DNA of 38,939 nucleotides, taken from positions 30,360 through 69,298 of the forward strand of contig PLKY01000197.1 in the NCBI GenBank assembly GCA_003140785.1. Direction: 5' to 3'. The stretch's first letter is position 1, and each line of letters begins with the position of its first letter. The notes under the pieces were generated by a model that made no database searches, was not told the DNA's origin, and saw only the letters and a program-made list of their open reading frames with translations. This stretch comes from Acidobacteriaceae bacterium. GTDB lineage: Bacteria; Acidobacteriota; Terriglobia; Terriglobales; Acidobacteriaceae. This document shows positions 8,141-17,211 of the stretch, one piece after another. The translations under genes were made by a program, and so were the position numbers.

Positions 8141-10368
8141 CGCAAGATTGCCTCGGGCAAGCCGCCATCCACCGGGATAAGGTGACCTGTGGTGCAGCGC
8201 GAACGTGGACTGGCGAGGAACAGAATCGCCTCCGCGCAGTCGACGGGATCGATGGGCGTGTGTGTCAGCGTCCGCTTGGCATAGAAGTTCGCCAGCAATC
8301 CGCGAAGCTCTTCATCGCTCATCGACTCCTCGAAGGAGATGCCGTACTTCGTCAGCGACGCACGCACGCGATCGCGCGGAAACATCGTCGAGCCCTTCAC
8401 GACGGTCGCAGGTGAGATGCCGTTGACGCGAACCTTTGGCGCAAGGCCCACGGCCAGTTCGCGCACGAGGTGACTGAGTGCGGCTTTGCTCACGTCATAC
8501 GCCTCACTGCCTCGCTTGGGCACCACAGCGTTGGCCGAGCTTGTCAACACAATGGAGCTATCGAGGCCCTGCGCCGCGAAAACCTTCGCGACCTCATCGC
8601 AGAGCAAATAATTCGAAGTCACGTTGACATCGAACGTCATGGCCCATTGCGCTTCTGTGATCACGCCATCCGGCGAAGATGGAAACATCGCCGCAGTATT
8701 GATGAGAATGTCAACGCCGCCAAATGCGGAGATTGTCGCATGGAGAGCGTTGCCAATCGCGTCGCGGCTCCGGATGTCTACAGCCGTGGATGCGACGGAC
8801 TCCTTCGACGTAATCTTCGTTAGTTCGTCCGCCACGTTCGAGGCTGCTGTCGTGTCGCGGTCGGCAATCATCACATGGGCTCCACGCGTGGCTGCGAGTA
8901 AGGCAACTTCACGGCCGATACCGCTGCCTCCGCCGACAACCAGCGCGATGGAGCGGCTCAACTCTTTCTCTGCGGGTTGACGCCGGATTTTGGCTTCTTC
9001 CAGCGCCCAATACTCAATGCGGAACGCCTCGCTCAGAGGCATGGCCACGTAGTTTGTGAAGACCTTGAATGTTGTGGGGTCCATACCCTGGCCGCACTGC
9101 GGAACCACGCTCGCTTTCGCTCCTGAAACCTCTCCATCCCCGAGCAGGCTCGCACCTTCCATTACGTGGATCGCATTTGTGTAGAATTCGCCGACGATGC
9201 GCGCTTCGGTCTTTGACTTGCTGAAACTGAACATGCCAAGGCCGGGAATCAGCACAATGGACGGGCTTGTATCGCGAAGAGCCGGCGAGTCCGGCAGTGC
9301 GTGCTCGTGATAATAACGTCGATAGTCCTCGCGATATTCGGCAAGCGACGACTCGATCCGTTTCTTCAGTGCGTCTACGTCTTCGCCATCGAGCCATGGC
9401 ACAAAGAGCGGCCGAATCTTTGTACGAATAAAGTGATCGGGGCAGCTCGTACCGAGAAACGACAAGTCTTTCGCATGCGATGAATTCACGAATTGCAGCA
9501 CGTCTTCTGCATCGCTGAAGCTCGCGATCCAGCGTCGCTGCGCGCTGATGCGCCCGCGCAGAAACGGGAGAATCTCGACAGCAAGCTCCTTGCGATTTGT
9601 TCTTGCCTTGATCGAATTCCCGCCAAACCGGCTTTCTCCCTTGCGTTGGCCGTGCTTCGCAATGAACTGGCCCAGTTGGTCGATGAGGGTCAGCGTGTTC
9701 ACATAGCACTCACGCTGCGTCTCGCCCCATGTGAAAAGTCCGTGCGCGCCCAACACGATCCCATCGCAGTCCGGGTTCTCTGCCACCGCGCGCTTCATCA
9801 TCATGGCAAGTTCAAAGCCCGGGCGCTGCCAGGGAATCCAAATCAGCTTGTGATGAAACTCGCGATTGAACTCCTCCATTTTGGCTTTGCCATTGGCTGA
9901 AGCTGCCAGCGCAATGCCCCAATCGGGATGAAGATGATCCACGTGAGGGAAAGGAAGAAAGCCGTGCAGCGGAGTATCAATCGATGCCGCCACTGGATTG
10001 TTGCGGAAGGCGCAGATGGCGTACATCTCCACCATCGAATCCTCCGTTGCCTCTCCCCGGTAGAGATGCTCGAGCGCCAGCAACTTCTCCTGGTACAGCG
10101 TGGCGAACCCAGTGCGCTTAATGCTGCCCAGGTCGCCGCCGCTTCCCTTCACCCACAGCACCTTCACCATTTGCCCGGTGAGCGGGTCGATCTCGTCGAT
10201 CTTAGAACTCGTGTTACCGCCCGCAAAATTTGTAATACGCAGGTCAGAGCCGAGAAGATTCGATCGATAGCGCAATAGCTCGGGCTCATCCAGTTTGTCG
10301 GCAATCGATGGGTCCCAGCGGTCTTCCAGAAATTTGAGCGAGGGTGAAGCGACAGCTGCCAGAGTCAT
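8137..10368 (-). CDS. rhaEW: Bifunctional rhamnulose-1-phosphate aldolase / lactaldehyde dehydrogenase (class II aldolase + short-chain dehydrogenase; RhaEW type)
   Basis: Class II aldolase N-terminal part (ITNFAGGNTSSKI...HGLFTWGETQRECYVNTLTLIDQLG) and SDR C-terminal part (IALVVGGGSGIGREVALLAATRGAHVMIADRD...NTAAMFPSS...YDVSKAALSHLVRELAVGLAPKVRVNGISP). ATG at 10368 preceded by AAGGCGGG; the 10392 start is a TTG. Confidence 0.92.
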   Translation of the reverse strand: MTLAAVASPSLKFLEDRWDPSIADKLDEPELLRYRSNLLGSDLRITNFAGGNTSSKIDEIDPLTGQMVKVLWVKGSGGDLGSIKRTGFATLYQEKLLALEHLYRGEATEDSMVEMYAICAFRNNPVAASIDTPLHGFLPFPHVDHLHPDWGIALAASANGKAKMEEFNREFHHKLIWIPWQRPGFELAMMMKRAVAENPDCDGIVLGAHGLFTWGETQRECYVNTLTLIDQLGQFIAKHGQRKGESRFGGNSIKARTNRKELAVEILPFLRGRISAQRRWIASFSDAEDVLQFVNSSHAKDLSFLGTSCPDHFIRTKIRPLFVPWLDGEDVDALKKRIESSLAEYREDYRRYYHEHALPDSPALRDTSPSIVLIPGLGMFSFSKSKTEARIVGEFYTNAIHVMEGASLLGDGEVSGAKASVVPQCGQGMDPTTFKVFTNYVAMPLSEAFRIEYWALEEAKIRRQPAEKELSRSIALVVGGGSGIGREVALLAATRGAHVMIADRDTTAASNVADELTKITSKESVASTAVDIRSRDAIGNALHATISAFGGVDILINTAAMFPSSPDGVITEAQWAMTFDVNVTSNYLLCDEVAKVFAAQGLDSSIVLTSSANAVVPKRGSEAYDVSKAALSHLVRELAVGLAPKVRVNGISPATVVKGSTMFPRDRVRASLTKYGISFEESMSDEELRGLLANFYAKRTLTHTPIDPVDCAEAILFLASPRSRCTTGHLIPVDGGLPEAILR

Positions 10369-10426
10369 AAGTCCCGCCTTGTGTGTCTGCAATCGGAATT
10401 ACACTACCATAGATGAAAAGCAATAG

Positions 10427-10438
10427 GGAATGTGTTTC
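10427..10438. promoter_or_regulatory. Weak candidate operator upstream of rhaEW
   Basis: GGAA-TGTG-TTTC, same 4-bp spacing as the perfect palindrome at 13061-13080 but one mismatch in the arm. Confidence 0.25.
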
Positions 10439-10495
10439 TCTTTCGAATCATACGAGCGCTCAAGCTTCGTAGCAGGCGTTACGGAAATTTGAATC

Positions 10496-11638
10496 TTACG
10501 CCTTTATACGGGCCGCAACCTCCGCCGATAGCGTCTCTGGCGTCACAACATGATGACGAACATAGTTGTATGGTGGGACAATGTGCCCGCGGAGCAATGA
10601 TATGCCTAATTGGATCAGTCGGGGACCATAGGTCTCGGCGCCGTGAGAGATGGAACCGATAATCGCGCCGGTCCCTTTGCGCATCTCGTCCAACACCTCG
10701 GGAATGCAGTCCTGTCCCACAATCGCGAAATCCTGTTCGCGACCTAGTTGACGCGCAGCATCCAAAACGCCAAGCGCGCTTGAATCCGTGGAAGCAGCCA
10801 CCAGAATCCTCTGGCCTTTCCGGTGCTTCAGAAATTCCGCAACAGCCATTAAGCTTGGCTGCCGCATTCCGCGACCATCGAGCCGCAAATAATGGTCCGA
10901 CGGAATCTTGTCGAGCCGCTCGCGAATCCCTTCAAACGCGCCCGCAATTCTGCTTTGCACAAAGCTGCCGGCCTCCGAGAATCCAATTCCAAGCACCCAG
11001 TCGGCTGAACCCTTCCACTTGCTGGACGCATACTTGGCCAGCAGCACGCCGGCCTCATAGCCCACTTCAAAATTGTCAACGCCGAAGTAAGTTGCATTCG
11101 GATGCGGTACATCAATCGCGACCAGCGGAATCTCGGCCTTCTTAAAGATGTGCGCCACATGCGGCGCAACATGCTCCTCAACCTGGAACTCAAGCACCAA
11201 ATCCACACGTTCCCGAACGAATTCTTCTGCATTCTTGATTGCCACATCCGGGTCGTAGCGATTGTCCAGTTGCAATAACTCCACGCCCGCGGCCGCAGCC
11301 GCAGCCGTAATGCTTGCGGCGACAGCAACAGAGAACGGCATCTCGGCACTCTGCGCGGCAAACCCGAAACGCAGTCTTTTGGGGCGCGAGACAAGTCGAT
11401 ATTGTCCACTTTGCCCCTGCGCCACGTAGCCCCGATGCACCAGCGTTTTTAAAATCCGGTACACACTGGTCTTGGATATTTTGGTCTGCTGAAATACGTC
11501 TTCCAGAGTGATCGGGCCGCCAGTCTGCTCCAGAAGTTCCAGAACATCGAGAGCCTTTGAAAGTATCGGGATAAGATACAGCCGCTTGAGCTTTGGTTTA
11601 GACAACCGTGCGTTCCTCCGTGCGATCGAGGCTGCCAT
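10496..11638 (-). CDS. Chimeric transcriptional regulator: IclR-like wHTH + Peripla_BP-type sugar-binding domain (probable rhamnose regulator)
   Basis: N-term SKALDVLELLEQTGGPITLEDVFQQTKISKTSVYRILKTLVHRGYVAQGQSGQYRLVSRPKRL is IclR-type HTH; C-term VELLQLDNRYDPDVAIKNAEEFVRERVDLVLEFQ...GSFVQSRIAGAFEGIRERL...RILVAASTDSSALGVLDAARQLG...IVGQDCIPEVLDEMRKGTGAIIGSISHGAETYG is RbsB/LacI-like. Lies between rhaI and rhaEW. Confidence 0.85.
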   Translation of the reverse strand: MAASIARRNARLSKPKLKRLYLIPILSKALDVLELLEQTGGPITLEDVFQQTKISKTSVYRILKTLVHRGYVAQGQSGQYRLVSRPKRLRFGFAAQSAEMPFSVAVAASITAAAAAAGVELLQLDNRYDPDVAIKNAEEFVRERVDLVLEFQVEEHVAPHVAHIFKKAEIPLVAIDVPHPNATYFGVDNFEVGYEAGVLLAKYASSKWKGSADWVLGIGFSEAGSFVQSRIAGAFEGIRERLDKIPSDHYLRLDGRGMRQPSLMAVAEFLKHRKGQRILVAASTDSSALGVLDAARQLGREQDFAIVGQDCIPEVLDEMRKGTGAIIGSISHGAETYGPRLIQLGISLLRGHIVPPYNYVRHHVVTPETLSAEVAARIKA

Positions 11639-11661
11639 TGCGCCGGGACTTGGTCATAATT

Positions 11662-12849
11662 CTAAGCGTAGGAAGTGACCGGGGCCATCTTCCCGCCGCG
11701 CTCCGCGCTTACGCGCTGCACGTATCCGCTTTCTGCCAACGCAGCCAGCGGATCCTCGGGCAGTCCTCGCAATTTTCGCCATTCCCGCAGCACCGGCCGC
11801 ACATCGTTCCAGAATGCGCCACGGAACAGTTCTTCCGCTGCCACCAACTCACATTGGTCCTGCAGCCGTTCCAGCCGCGGACGATCCACAAGCGCAGCCT
11901 TCAGCCATAGTTCCTGTGCCGTCACCACGGTCTGCACCATGGCTTCCATCTTGCCTTTCAGGTTGTGGCTTTGATCGATCATGAAAGCAATCTGCGATAA
12001 CACCTTTCGCCCCGACAGCTGAATTTCATGAAAGATGCGGAAGATCTGGTACGGATCAATCGAGCCCAGCGTCAGGTCGTCGTCGGCGTAACGGCGATCG
12101 TTGAAATGAAAGCCCCCCAGCATGCCGGAGTGCAAGAGCCACGCCACAATCTGTTCGATATTTTGCGTCGCATAGTGATGCCCGGTATCGACCAGGACAC
12201 GGGCTTGCGGACCGGCTTTTGCAGCCAGGTGCGAGGCCATTCCCCAGTCGGCAATGTCTGTGTGATAAAAAGCCGGCTCAAATGGTTTGTACTCGATGAG
12301 CAACCGCTGATTCGGCGCCAGCTTCTTGTGCGTCTTTTGCAGCGCCTCTTCCAACCATTCAATGCGCCTGCGGATGCTCTGCGTGCCGGGATAGTTCGAT
12401 CCATCCGGAAGCCAGAGCGATATATCGCGCGAACCTAGTTTGCGCGCGATCGCAACCGAGTCGAGCATGTGCGCAATCGCCCGCTCGCGAATCTCCTTCG
12501 AAGGGTTGCACAGCGAGCCAAACTTGAACTCCTGGTCCTGAAAAAGATTGGGATTGATCGACCCTGCGGCGACGCCATACTTGTTTGCAAGGTCATGCAC
12601 AGTCCCGGCATCGGCGGTTCCATTAGGCAAATCCCACAAGACGTGCAAAGCAAGCGTGGGCGTGACCCCCGTCAGCTTGTGCACCTGCCCTGCATCGCTG
12701 AATTTCTCTTCGAGTGTGGAAGCGGCGCCAGCCTGTAAAAACTTCCCGAACCGTGTGCCGGTGTTGGCGAATCCCCACGAAGGGACCTCGATCTGAAATG
12801 AATCCAGTGCCTCGAATGCCAATTGCTGGAGATCCGATTTTGATTGCAT
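11662..12849 (-). CDS. rhaI: L-rhamnose isomerase (RhaI / Pseudomonas-type TIM-barrel isomerase)
   Basis: MQSKSDLQQLAFEALDSFQIEVPSWGFANTGTRFGKF...SRDISLWLPDGSNYPGTQSIRRRIEWLEEAL...LIEYKPFEPAFYHTDIADWGMA...VLVDTGHHYATQNIEQIVAWLL...GGFHFNDRRYADDDLTLGSIDPYQIFRIFHE. ATG at 12849 (supplied ORF begins at 12879). Confidence 0.94.
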   Translation of the reverse strand: MQSKSDLQQLAFEALDSFQIEVPSWGFANTGTRFGKFLQAGAASTLEEKFSDAGQVHKLTGVTPTLALHVLWDLPNGTADAGTVHDLANKYGVAAGSINPNLFQDQEFKFGSLCNPSKEIRERAIAHMLDSVAIARKLGSRDISLWLPDGSNYPGTQSIRRRIEWLEEALQKTHKKLAPNQRLLIEYKPFEPAFYHTDIADWGMASHLAAKAGPQARVLVDTGHHYATQNIEQIVAWLLHSGMLGGFHFNDRRYADDDLTLGSIDPYQIFRIFHEIQLSGRKVLSQIAFMIDQSHNLKGKMEAMVQTVVTAQELWLKAALVDRPRLERLQDQCELVAAEELFRGAFWNDVRPVLREWRKLRGLPEDPLAALAESGYVQRVSAERGGKMAPVTSYA

Positions 12850-13032
12850 GGTTTCCCCACTTAGTCTGCGGATTCTCATTCGTCTTCAATCACGCACTTC
12901 TTTGCGAAATCCCTATCATTTCTGGCCCAATGCTACCAACCAGCGCCTGAACTCCATAATTTCCCTCGCCAACGACCAGCCGTGGGTGGCACTAAGCAAT
13001 CCAATGTTGCCCTTTGGGGTCATGGAATCCGC

Positions 13033-13062
13033 ATCCTAGCGCAACCCAAGTTGGTTTGTCTA
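13033..13062 (-). promoter_or_regulatory. Candidate promoter reading toward rhaI
   Basis: On the minus strand TAGACA (13062-13057), 18 bp, TAGGAT (13038-13033); about 185 bp upstream of rhaI. Confidence 0.35.
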
Positions 13063-13080
13063 ATGGAACTTTTTCCATTA
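13061..13080. promoter_or_regulatory. Perfect inverted repeat TAATGGAA-CTTT-TTCCATTA, candidate operator
   Basis: 8-bp arms, 4-bp spacer, read directly; in the rhaI/TonB-receptor divergent intergenic region and overlapping the candidate rhaI -35. Confidence 0.6.
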
Positions 13081-13310
13081 TATCTCGTGACATCGCTGGC
13101 GCCGGTTCGGCCCATCCGGCCTCCGCGCCTCGCATGACAACTCCAATTTCACGAAGATTGCCCTCAATCAGAGCTGATGGAAGTTTCGCATTCTTCACGT
13201 CTTGACCGACCACAAATGAATAGAAAACCGATTTTCTCAGCCCATTTCTTGAAACAGAATTCGGACGCTTCAACCTCGTCACATTTTTCAAATGAGAAAT
13301 AAAATTCTAC

Positions 13311-13340
13311 TTGACAATCGTCTTTGTTCATCGCTAGCCT
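13311..13340 (+). promoter_or_regulatory. Candidate promoter for TonB-dependent receptor 1
   Basis: TTGACA (13311-13316), 18 bp, TAGCCT (13335-13340); preceded by AGAAATAAAATTCT (13295-13308). Confidence 0.4.
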
Positions 13341-13463
13341 CGCCGTGCATTTGGATTAGGCTCTTCCACCATTCCGCAACTTACACAGTGGCGGTCTACC
13401 CCGAGCATTCATGCCGAGCCAATGCAAGCCAAATTGAGCACGATTTTCAGGAGGTTTCAGGAG

Positions 13464-16400
13464 ATGCGAATCGTTCGTATCACTCTTTGCTTGACCATGC
13501 TGCTGGTAATGACCAACAGGTTGTTCGCGCAGGCAGGCGCAACAGGCACGATTCTGGGCACTGTAACCGACAGCTCGGGCGCCATCATCCCCAACGTTAA
13601 AGTGACAATAACCAACACTTCAACGAACGCAATCCTTCGTCTGGTCACCAGTTCGTCGGGCGACTATTCGGCCACTTCACTGCCTCCTGGGACATATAGA
13701 GTCTCAGCGGAGGCGAAAAGCTTTGAAAAAACGTTGACTTCCGCGTTCCAGCTCGCCGTGGACGAGAAGCATCGCGTCGACCTGGCCTTGAAACCTGGCT
13801 CGGTCACAGAGACGCTGGAAGTTACCACGCAGGCTGTAACGCTTGACACCGACAGCTCCGATCAATCGACTCTCCTGAGTCAGCAGCAGGTAGAGCAACT
13901 CCCGTTAAACGGGCGCAACTTCATGCAGTTGCTTCTGGTGAGCGCGGGCGCCGTGACCGTGGGCGGTGAGCAGGGCACGATGCGGCAGGGCGAAGGCAAT
14001 GCCGTGAGCATCAACGGAGGCCGCCCCGAAGGCAACAACTATACGCTGGACGGATTGGTCAACACCGACCAGGCGCTGCAAACCCCGGCGGTCATCCTCT
14101 CGCAGGACGCCATTCAGGAATTCAAGGTAGAGAGCGGCACCTACTCCGCTGAATATGGATTCGCCGCGAGCCAAGTCAACATCGTCAGCAAGAGCGGAGG
14201 AAACAATCTTCACGGGGCTTTGTTTGAGTCCAACCGCAACCAAGCCTACGATGCGCTGCCGTACGCGACCGCAACCAACTACCTTGCCGGAACTGCAACT
14301 GCGAACCCCATTCTGCAGCAAAACCAGTTCGGCTTTGTTGTCGACGGCCCGGTGTATATTCCCAAACTTTACAACGGCCGCAACAGATCATTCTTCATGG
14401 CCAACTGGGAGCACTGGATCATCAACAACGGGTATCAGTTTTCAGCTCAGGTCCCAAACCCCGCGACTCTTACGGGAGATTTTTCCGCGGAGACGTATCA
14501 GGCGCAGCCCAATGCCAAGGACGGCTCCGGCAATCCGCATCCTCTTCCAGGCGGTCCATTGCCTGCCTACGGCGATGCGGCTGGAGATTGCGCGGTGCTC
14601 TTGAATGAAAACCAGAACTGCATGCCGGTGAATCCACTTACCGGCGCGGCCTACGCCGGCAACGCGGGTGTGCCGGTGAATGCGCGGTTGGCGACTGCTG
14701 CCATCGCCAACGGATTTTGGGCGACTCCGACGACCCCTGGCCTGCCAGAGGGAGTCACCAACTTTATTCGGAACGCTCCTCTGCCCCTGAGAACCAATCA
14801 GCAGACATATCGAGGAGATCAGAACCTGGGTAAACTTGGTTCGGTCTTTTTCCGCTTCACCTATGGCACCTATTCGAATGGCACCTATCCCAACTCGAAT
14901 TCACTTGTTTATGGACTCGAGACTCAGTACGAAACCCAGAAGGCCTGGGAGGCGTCGCACACCATCAGCTGGGGCAAGGCGAATGTGAACAACTTTCGCT
15001 TTGGCTATTTGGGCGCCAACGCCCCTGAAGGCGCTCCCGCGCCGCCCGCGTCGGCGGTCTCCGCGCTTGGCGAAACAGGTGTCTTTACAAAATTCGCTGC
15101 TTTGCAACAGACGTGGCCGTCTGTCTCTTTCGGGTCGCAGCTCACCACCCAGGGCGGCCCGATCAACGCCTACACCGGATCGAACGGTCCTAATTGGGAA
15201 TACGCGGATTCGTTCACCACGGTGCACGGCAGGCACACCATTGGATTCGGGATCGACTATCGCCGCTGGCAATTGATTCGCAATCTGGATGACGATTTCT
15301 ACGGTGACTTTACCTTCTCCTCCAACACCATATCCAACAACTCCACCGCCATCCCGGCCGGACAACCGGGCGCAGGTACGTCCAGTTGTTCCAATCCATC
15401 CGGATATTGCGGCTCCGGCAATCAGGTGGCCGATATGCTGCTGGGCTATTACAGCGCGGCCGCCGGATTTTTCCCCGGTCCGCTAAGTCCGACCACCCAG
15501 GCCGGCAATCCGCAGGACCACGTCTTCAGTTATGTCGCCCCCTACGCGGAAGACGATTTCAAGGTAAGTCAGAAGCTGACCCTCAACGTGGGCCTGCGCT
15601 GGGACTATCGCGCCGCGGCCTATGAAGCGCAGAACCATTTCTTCTGGCTCGATACGAAAAACCCAGAGGGCGGCCTTTGCTACGCCGATCCGAAACTGTC
15701 GACAGACGGAGTTGCACCCGGTATTGGCGTAAACGGCGGCCCGATCCTGCGATACTGCGGCTCGGTGCCCCATCTTGGCTCGAAGTTACCCTTCGCGCCA
15801 AGGATTGGTTTCAACTATAGGCTCACCGACAAAACAGTAATCCGCGGCGGTTACGGCATTTTCTTCGATTCCTTCGAGGGGCGCGAAATCGACGACTCGG
15901 CTGACATTTACCCCTACAGCGAACGCCTCAATCTGACCCCCCCGTTGACTCCGACACCAGCCTCCGTTCCCAAGTTGACCAATAACTTGTTCCCAGCGAA
16001 CACAACATTGGGCCCGATGTCCTATTCGACGCTGTCGTTCATCGCGGTCATCGAGTCGGAGAATCCGCGCAACCCTTACATCCAGAACCGCACCCTCTCC
16101 ATCGAGCGTGAGCTGGCAAGGAATACCACCCTCGAGGTGAACTATATTGGAACCCATGGCTCCCATCTGCTGGACCGCGAACAGATAGCTCAGCCAAACT
16201 CCATTCCCGCTGCCAGCCTGGCGTTTTGCCAAGCGCAGAATGCCGCGGGCAAATACATCAACTCCGGAACAGCTCCCTGCTCGCCGTCGAGCCGCCTGCC
16301 CTATCCGAATTTCACAGGGGATTACATCGACAGCGTTTTCGAGGGCTACTCCAACTACAACGCGATGAATATCAAGTTTGAGCATCGCGCAGGCGATCTG

Positions 16401-17129
16401 GCCGTAACCTCGGCCTTTACCTGGGCCAAGAGCCTGGACGATAAGTCGGCGGCAGCCGGCGTGGGCGCCACCGGCAGCGGCTACCAGGGATTTATGAACA
16501 ACGCCGATCCGCAACTCGACTACGGACCCTCGGATTTCAACGTGCCTCACCGCTTTGTCACCGCCTATGTGTATCAGCTTCCTTTCGGGCGCGGTAAGAA
16601 GTTTGCAGGCAACGTCAACCGGGTTGCCGACGTAGCCATAGGCGGCTGGGAACTCACCGGCATCGCAACCTTACAGACAGGGTTTCCATTCACCATCGAT
16701 GCGAACGATGCGCAGAGTTATCTGGGTACACCGTCGCAGCGGGCGAACATTGTCCCGGGCTGCAAGATACATTCCAACCTGACGGAACAGTTCCAGCGCA
16801 TCAATACGGCCTGCTTTAGTCAGCCTCTTCCGGGTGAATACGGCAACATAGGACGCAACACGCTGACCCAACCCGGCATTAACAACTTTGACATGGGCTT
16901 CGATAAGAACGTTTCTCTCGGCGAACATGCGCAGTTTCAGCTGTCGGTGCAGACGTTCAACACCTTCAACCATCATCAGTACAACATCGACGTAGGCGGC
17001 CTGGCGACTGCTGGGTCGGGTGGCGGATCGTCCGTCGACTCTAACGTCAACGATGCCACCTTCGGTCGGATAACAGGTGTAGTGGGAGCACCTCGTATCC
17101 TTCAACTGAGCGGAAAGATCACCTTTTAA
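13464..17129 (+). CDS. TonB-dependent receptor with N-terminal carboxypeptidase-regulatory-like domain (Oar-like)
   Basis: SD GGAGG/CAGGAG before ATG 13464; signal peptide; GTILGTVTDSSGAIIPNVKVTITNTSTNAILRLVTSSSGDYSATSLPPGTYRVSAEAKSF, plug VEQLPLNGRNFMQLLL...GRPEGNNYTLDGL, and a C-terminal barrel ending GAPRILQLSGKITF. Confidence 0.93.
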   Translation: MRIVRITLCLTMLLVMTNRLFAQAGATGTILGTVTDSSGAIIPNVKVTITNTSTNAILRLVTSSSGDYSATSLPPGTYRVSAEAKSFEKTLTSAFQLAVDEKHRVDLALKPGSVTETLEVTTQAVTLDTDSSDQSTLLSQQQVEQLPLNGRNFMQLLLVSAGAVTVGGEQGTMRQGEGNAVSINGGRPEGNNYTLDGLVNTDQALQTPAVILSQDAIQEFKVESGTYSAEYGFAASQVNIVSKSGGNNLHGALFESNRNQAYDALPYATATNYLAGTATANPILQQNQFGFVVDGPVYIPKLYNGRNRSFFMANWEHWIINNGYQFSAQVPNPATLTGDFSAETYQAQPNAKDGSGNPHPLPGGPLPAYGDAAGDCAVLLNENQNCMPVNPLTGAAYAGNAGVPVNARLATAAIANGFWATPTTPGLPEGVTNFIRNAPLPLRTNQQTYRGDQNLGKLGSVFFRFTYGTYSNGTYPNSNSLVYGLETQYETQKAWEASHTISWGKANVNNFRFGYLGANAPEGAPAPPASAVSALGETGVFTKFAALQQTWPSVSFGSQLTTQGGPINAYTGSNGPNWEYADSFTTVHGRHTIGFGIDYRRWQLIRNLDDDFYGDFTFSSNTISNNSTAIPAGQPGAGTSSCSNPSGYCGSGNQVADMLLGYYSAAAGFFPGPLSPTTQAGNPQDHVFSYVAPYAEDDFKVSQKLTLNVGLRWDYRAAAYEAQNHFFWLDTKNPEGGLCYADPKLSTDGVAPGIGVNGGPILRYCGSVPHLGSKLPFAPRIGFNYRLTDKTVIRGGYGIFFDSFEGREIDDSADIYPYSERLNLTPPLTPTPASVPKLTNNLFPANTTLGPMSYSTLSFIAVIESENPRNPYIQNRTLSIERELARNTTLEVNYIGTHGSHLLDREQIAQPNSIPAASLAFCQAQNAAGKYINSGTAPCSPSSRLPYPNFTGDYIDSVFEGYSNYNAMNIKFEHRAGDLAVTSAFTWAKSLDDKSAAAGVGATGSGYQGFMNNADPQLDYGPSDFNVPHRFVTAYVYQLPFGRGKKFAGNVNRVADVAIGGWELTGIATLQTGFPFTIDANDAQSYLGTPSQRANIVPGCKIHSNLTEQFQRINTACFSQPLPGEYGNIGRNTLTQPGINNFDMGFDKNVSLGEHAQFQLSVQTFNTFNHHQYNIDVGGLATAGSGGGSSVDSNVNDATFGRITGVVGAPRILQLSGKITF

Positions 17130-17153
17130 CTCATCAACCTTTGCTTTATCTCG

Positions 17154-17187
17154 ACTTCGCCACGCCCTTTCGGCGTGGCGAAGTTTT
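17154..17187 (+). terminator. Rho-independent terminator
   Basis: ACTTCGCCACGCC-CTTTC-GGCGTGGCGAAGT followed by TTTCTG: 13-bp perfect stem 25 bp after the TonB receptor stop. Confidence 0.9.
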
Positions 17188-17211
17188 CTGTAATGGAGAT
17201 ACACTCGACCG

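Noticed and set aside
11283-11325. GCC/GCG-rich short repeat
   Set aside because: Encodes the Ala-rich linker of the chimeric regulator; simple codon repetition, not a functional DNA repeat.
12992-13291. 99-aa minus ORF in the rhaI/TonB intergenic region
   Set aside because: No recognisable domain; it overlaps the candidate promoter/palindrome region. Could be a remnant, but evidence is insufficient.
15786-16550. 254-aa minus-strand ORF, and similar ones within TonB receptor genes (e.g. 30441..31187, 32613..33356)
   Set aside because: Lie inside confident TonB-receptor coding sequence; no independent support.
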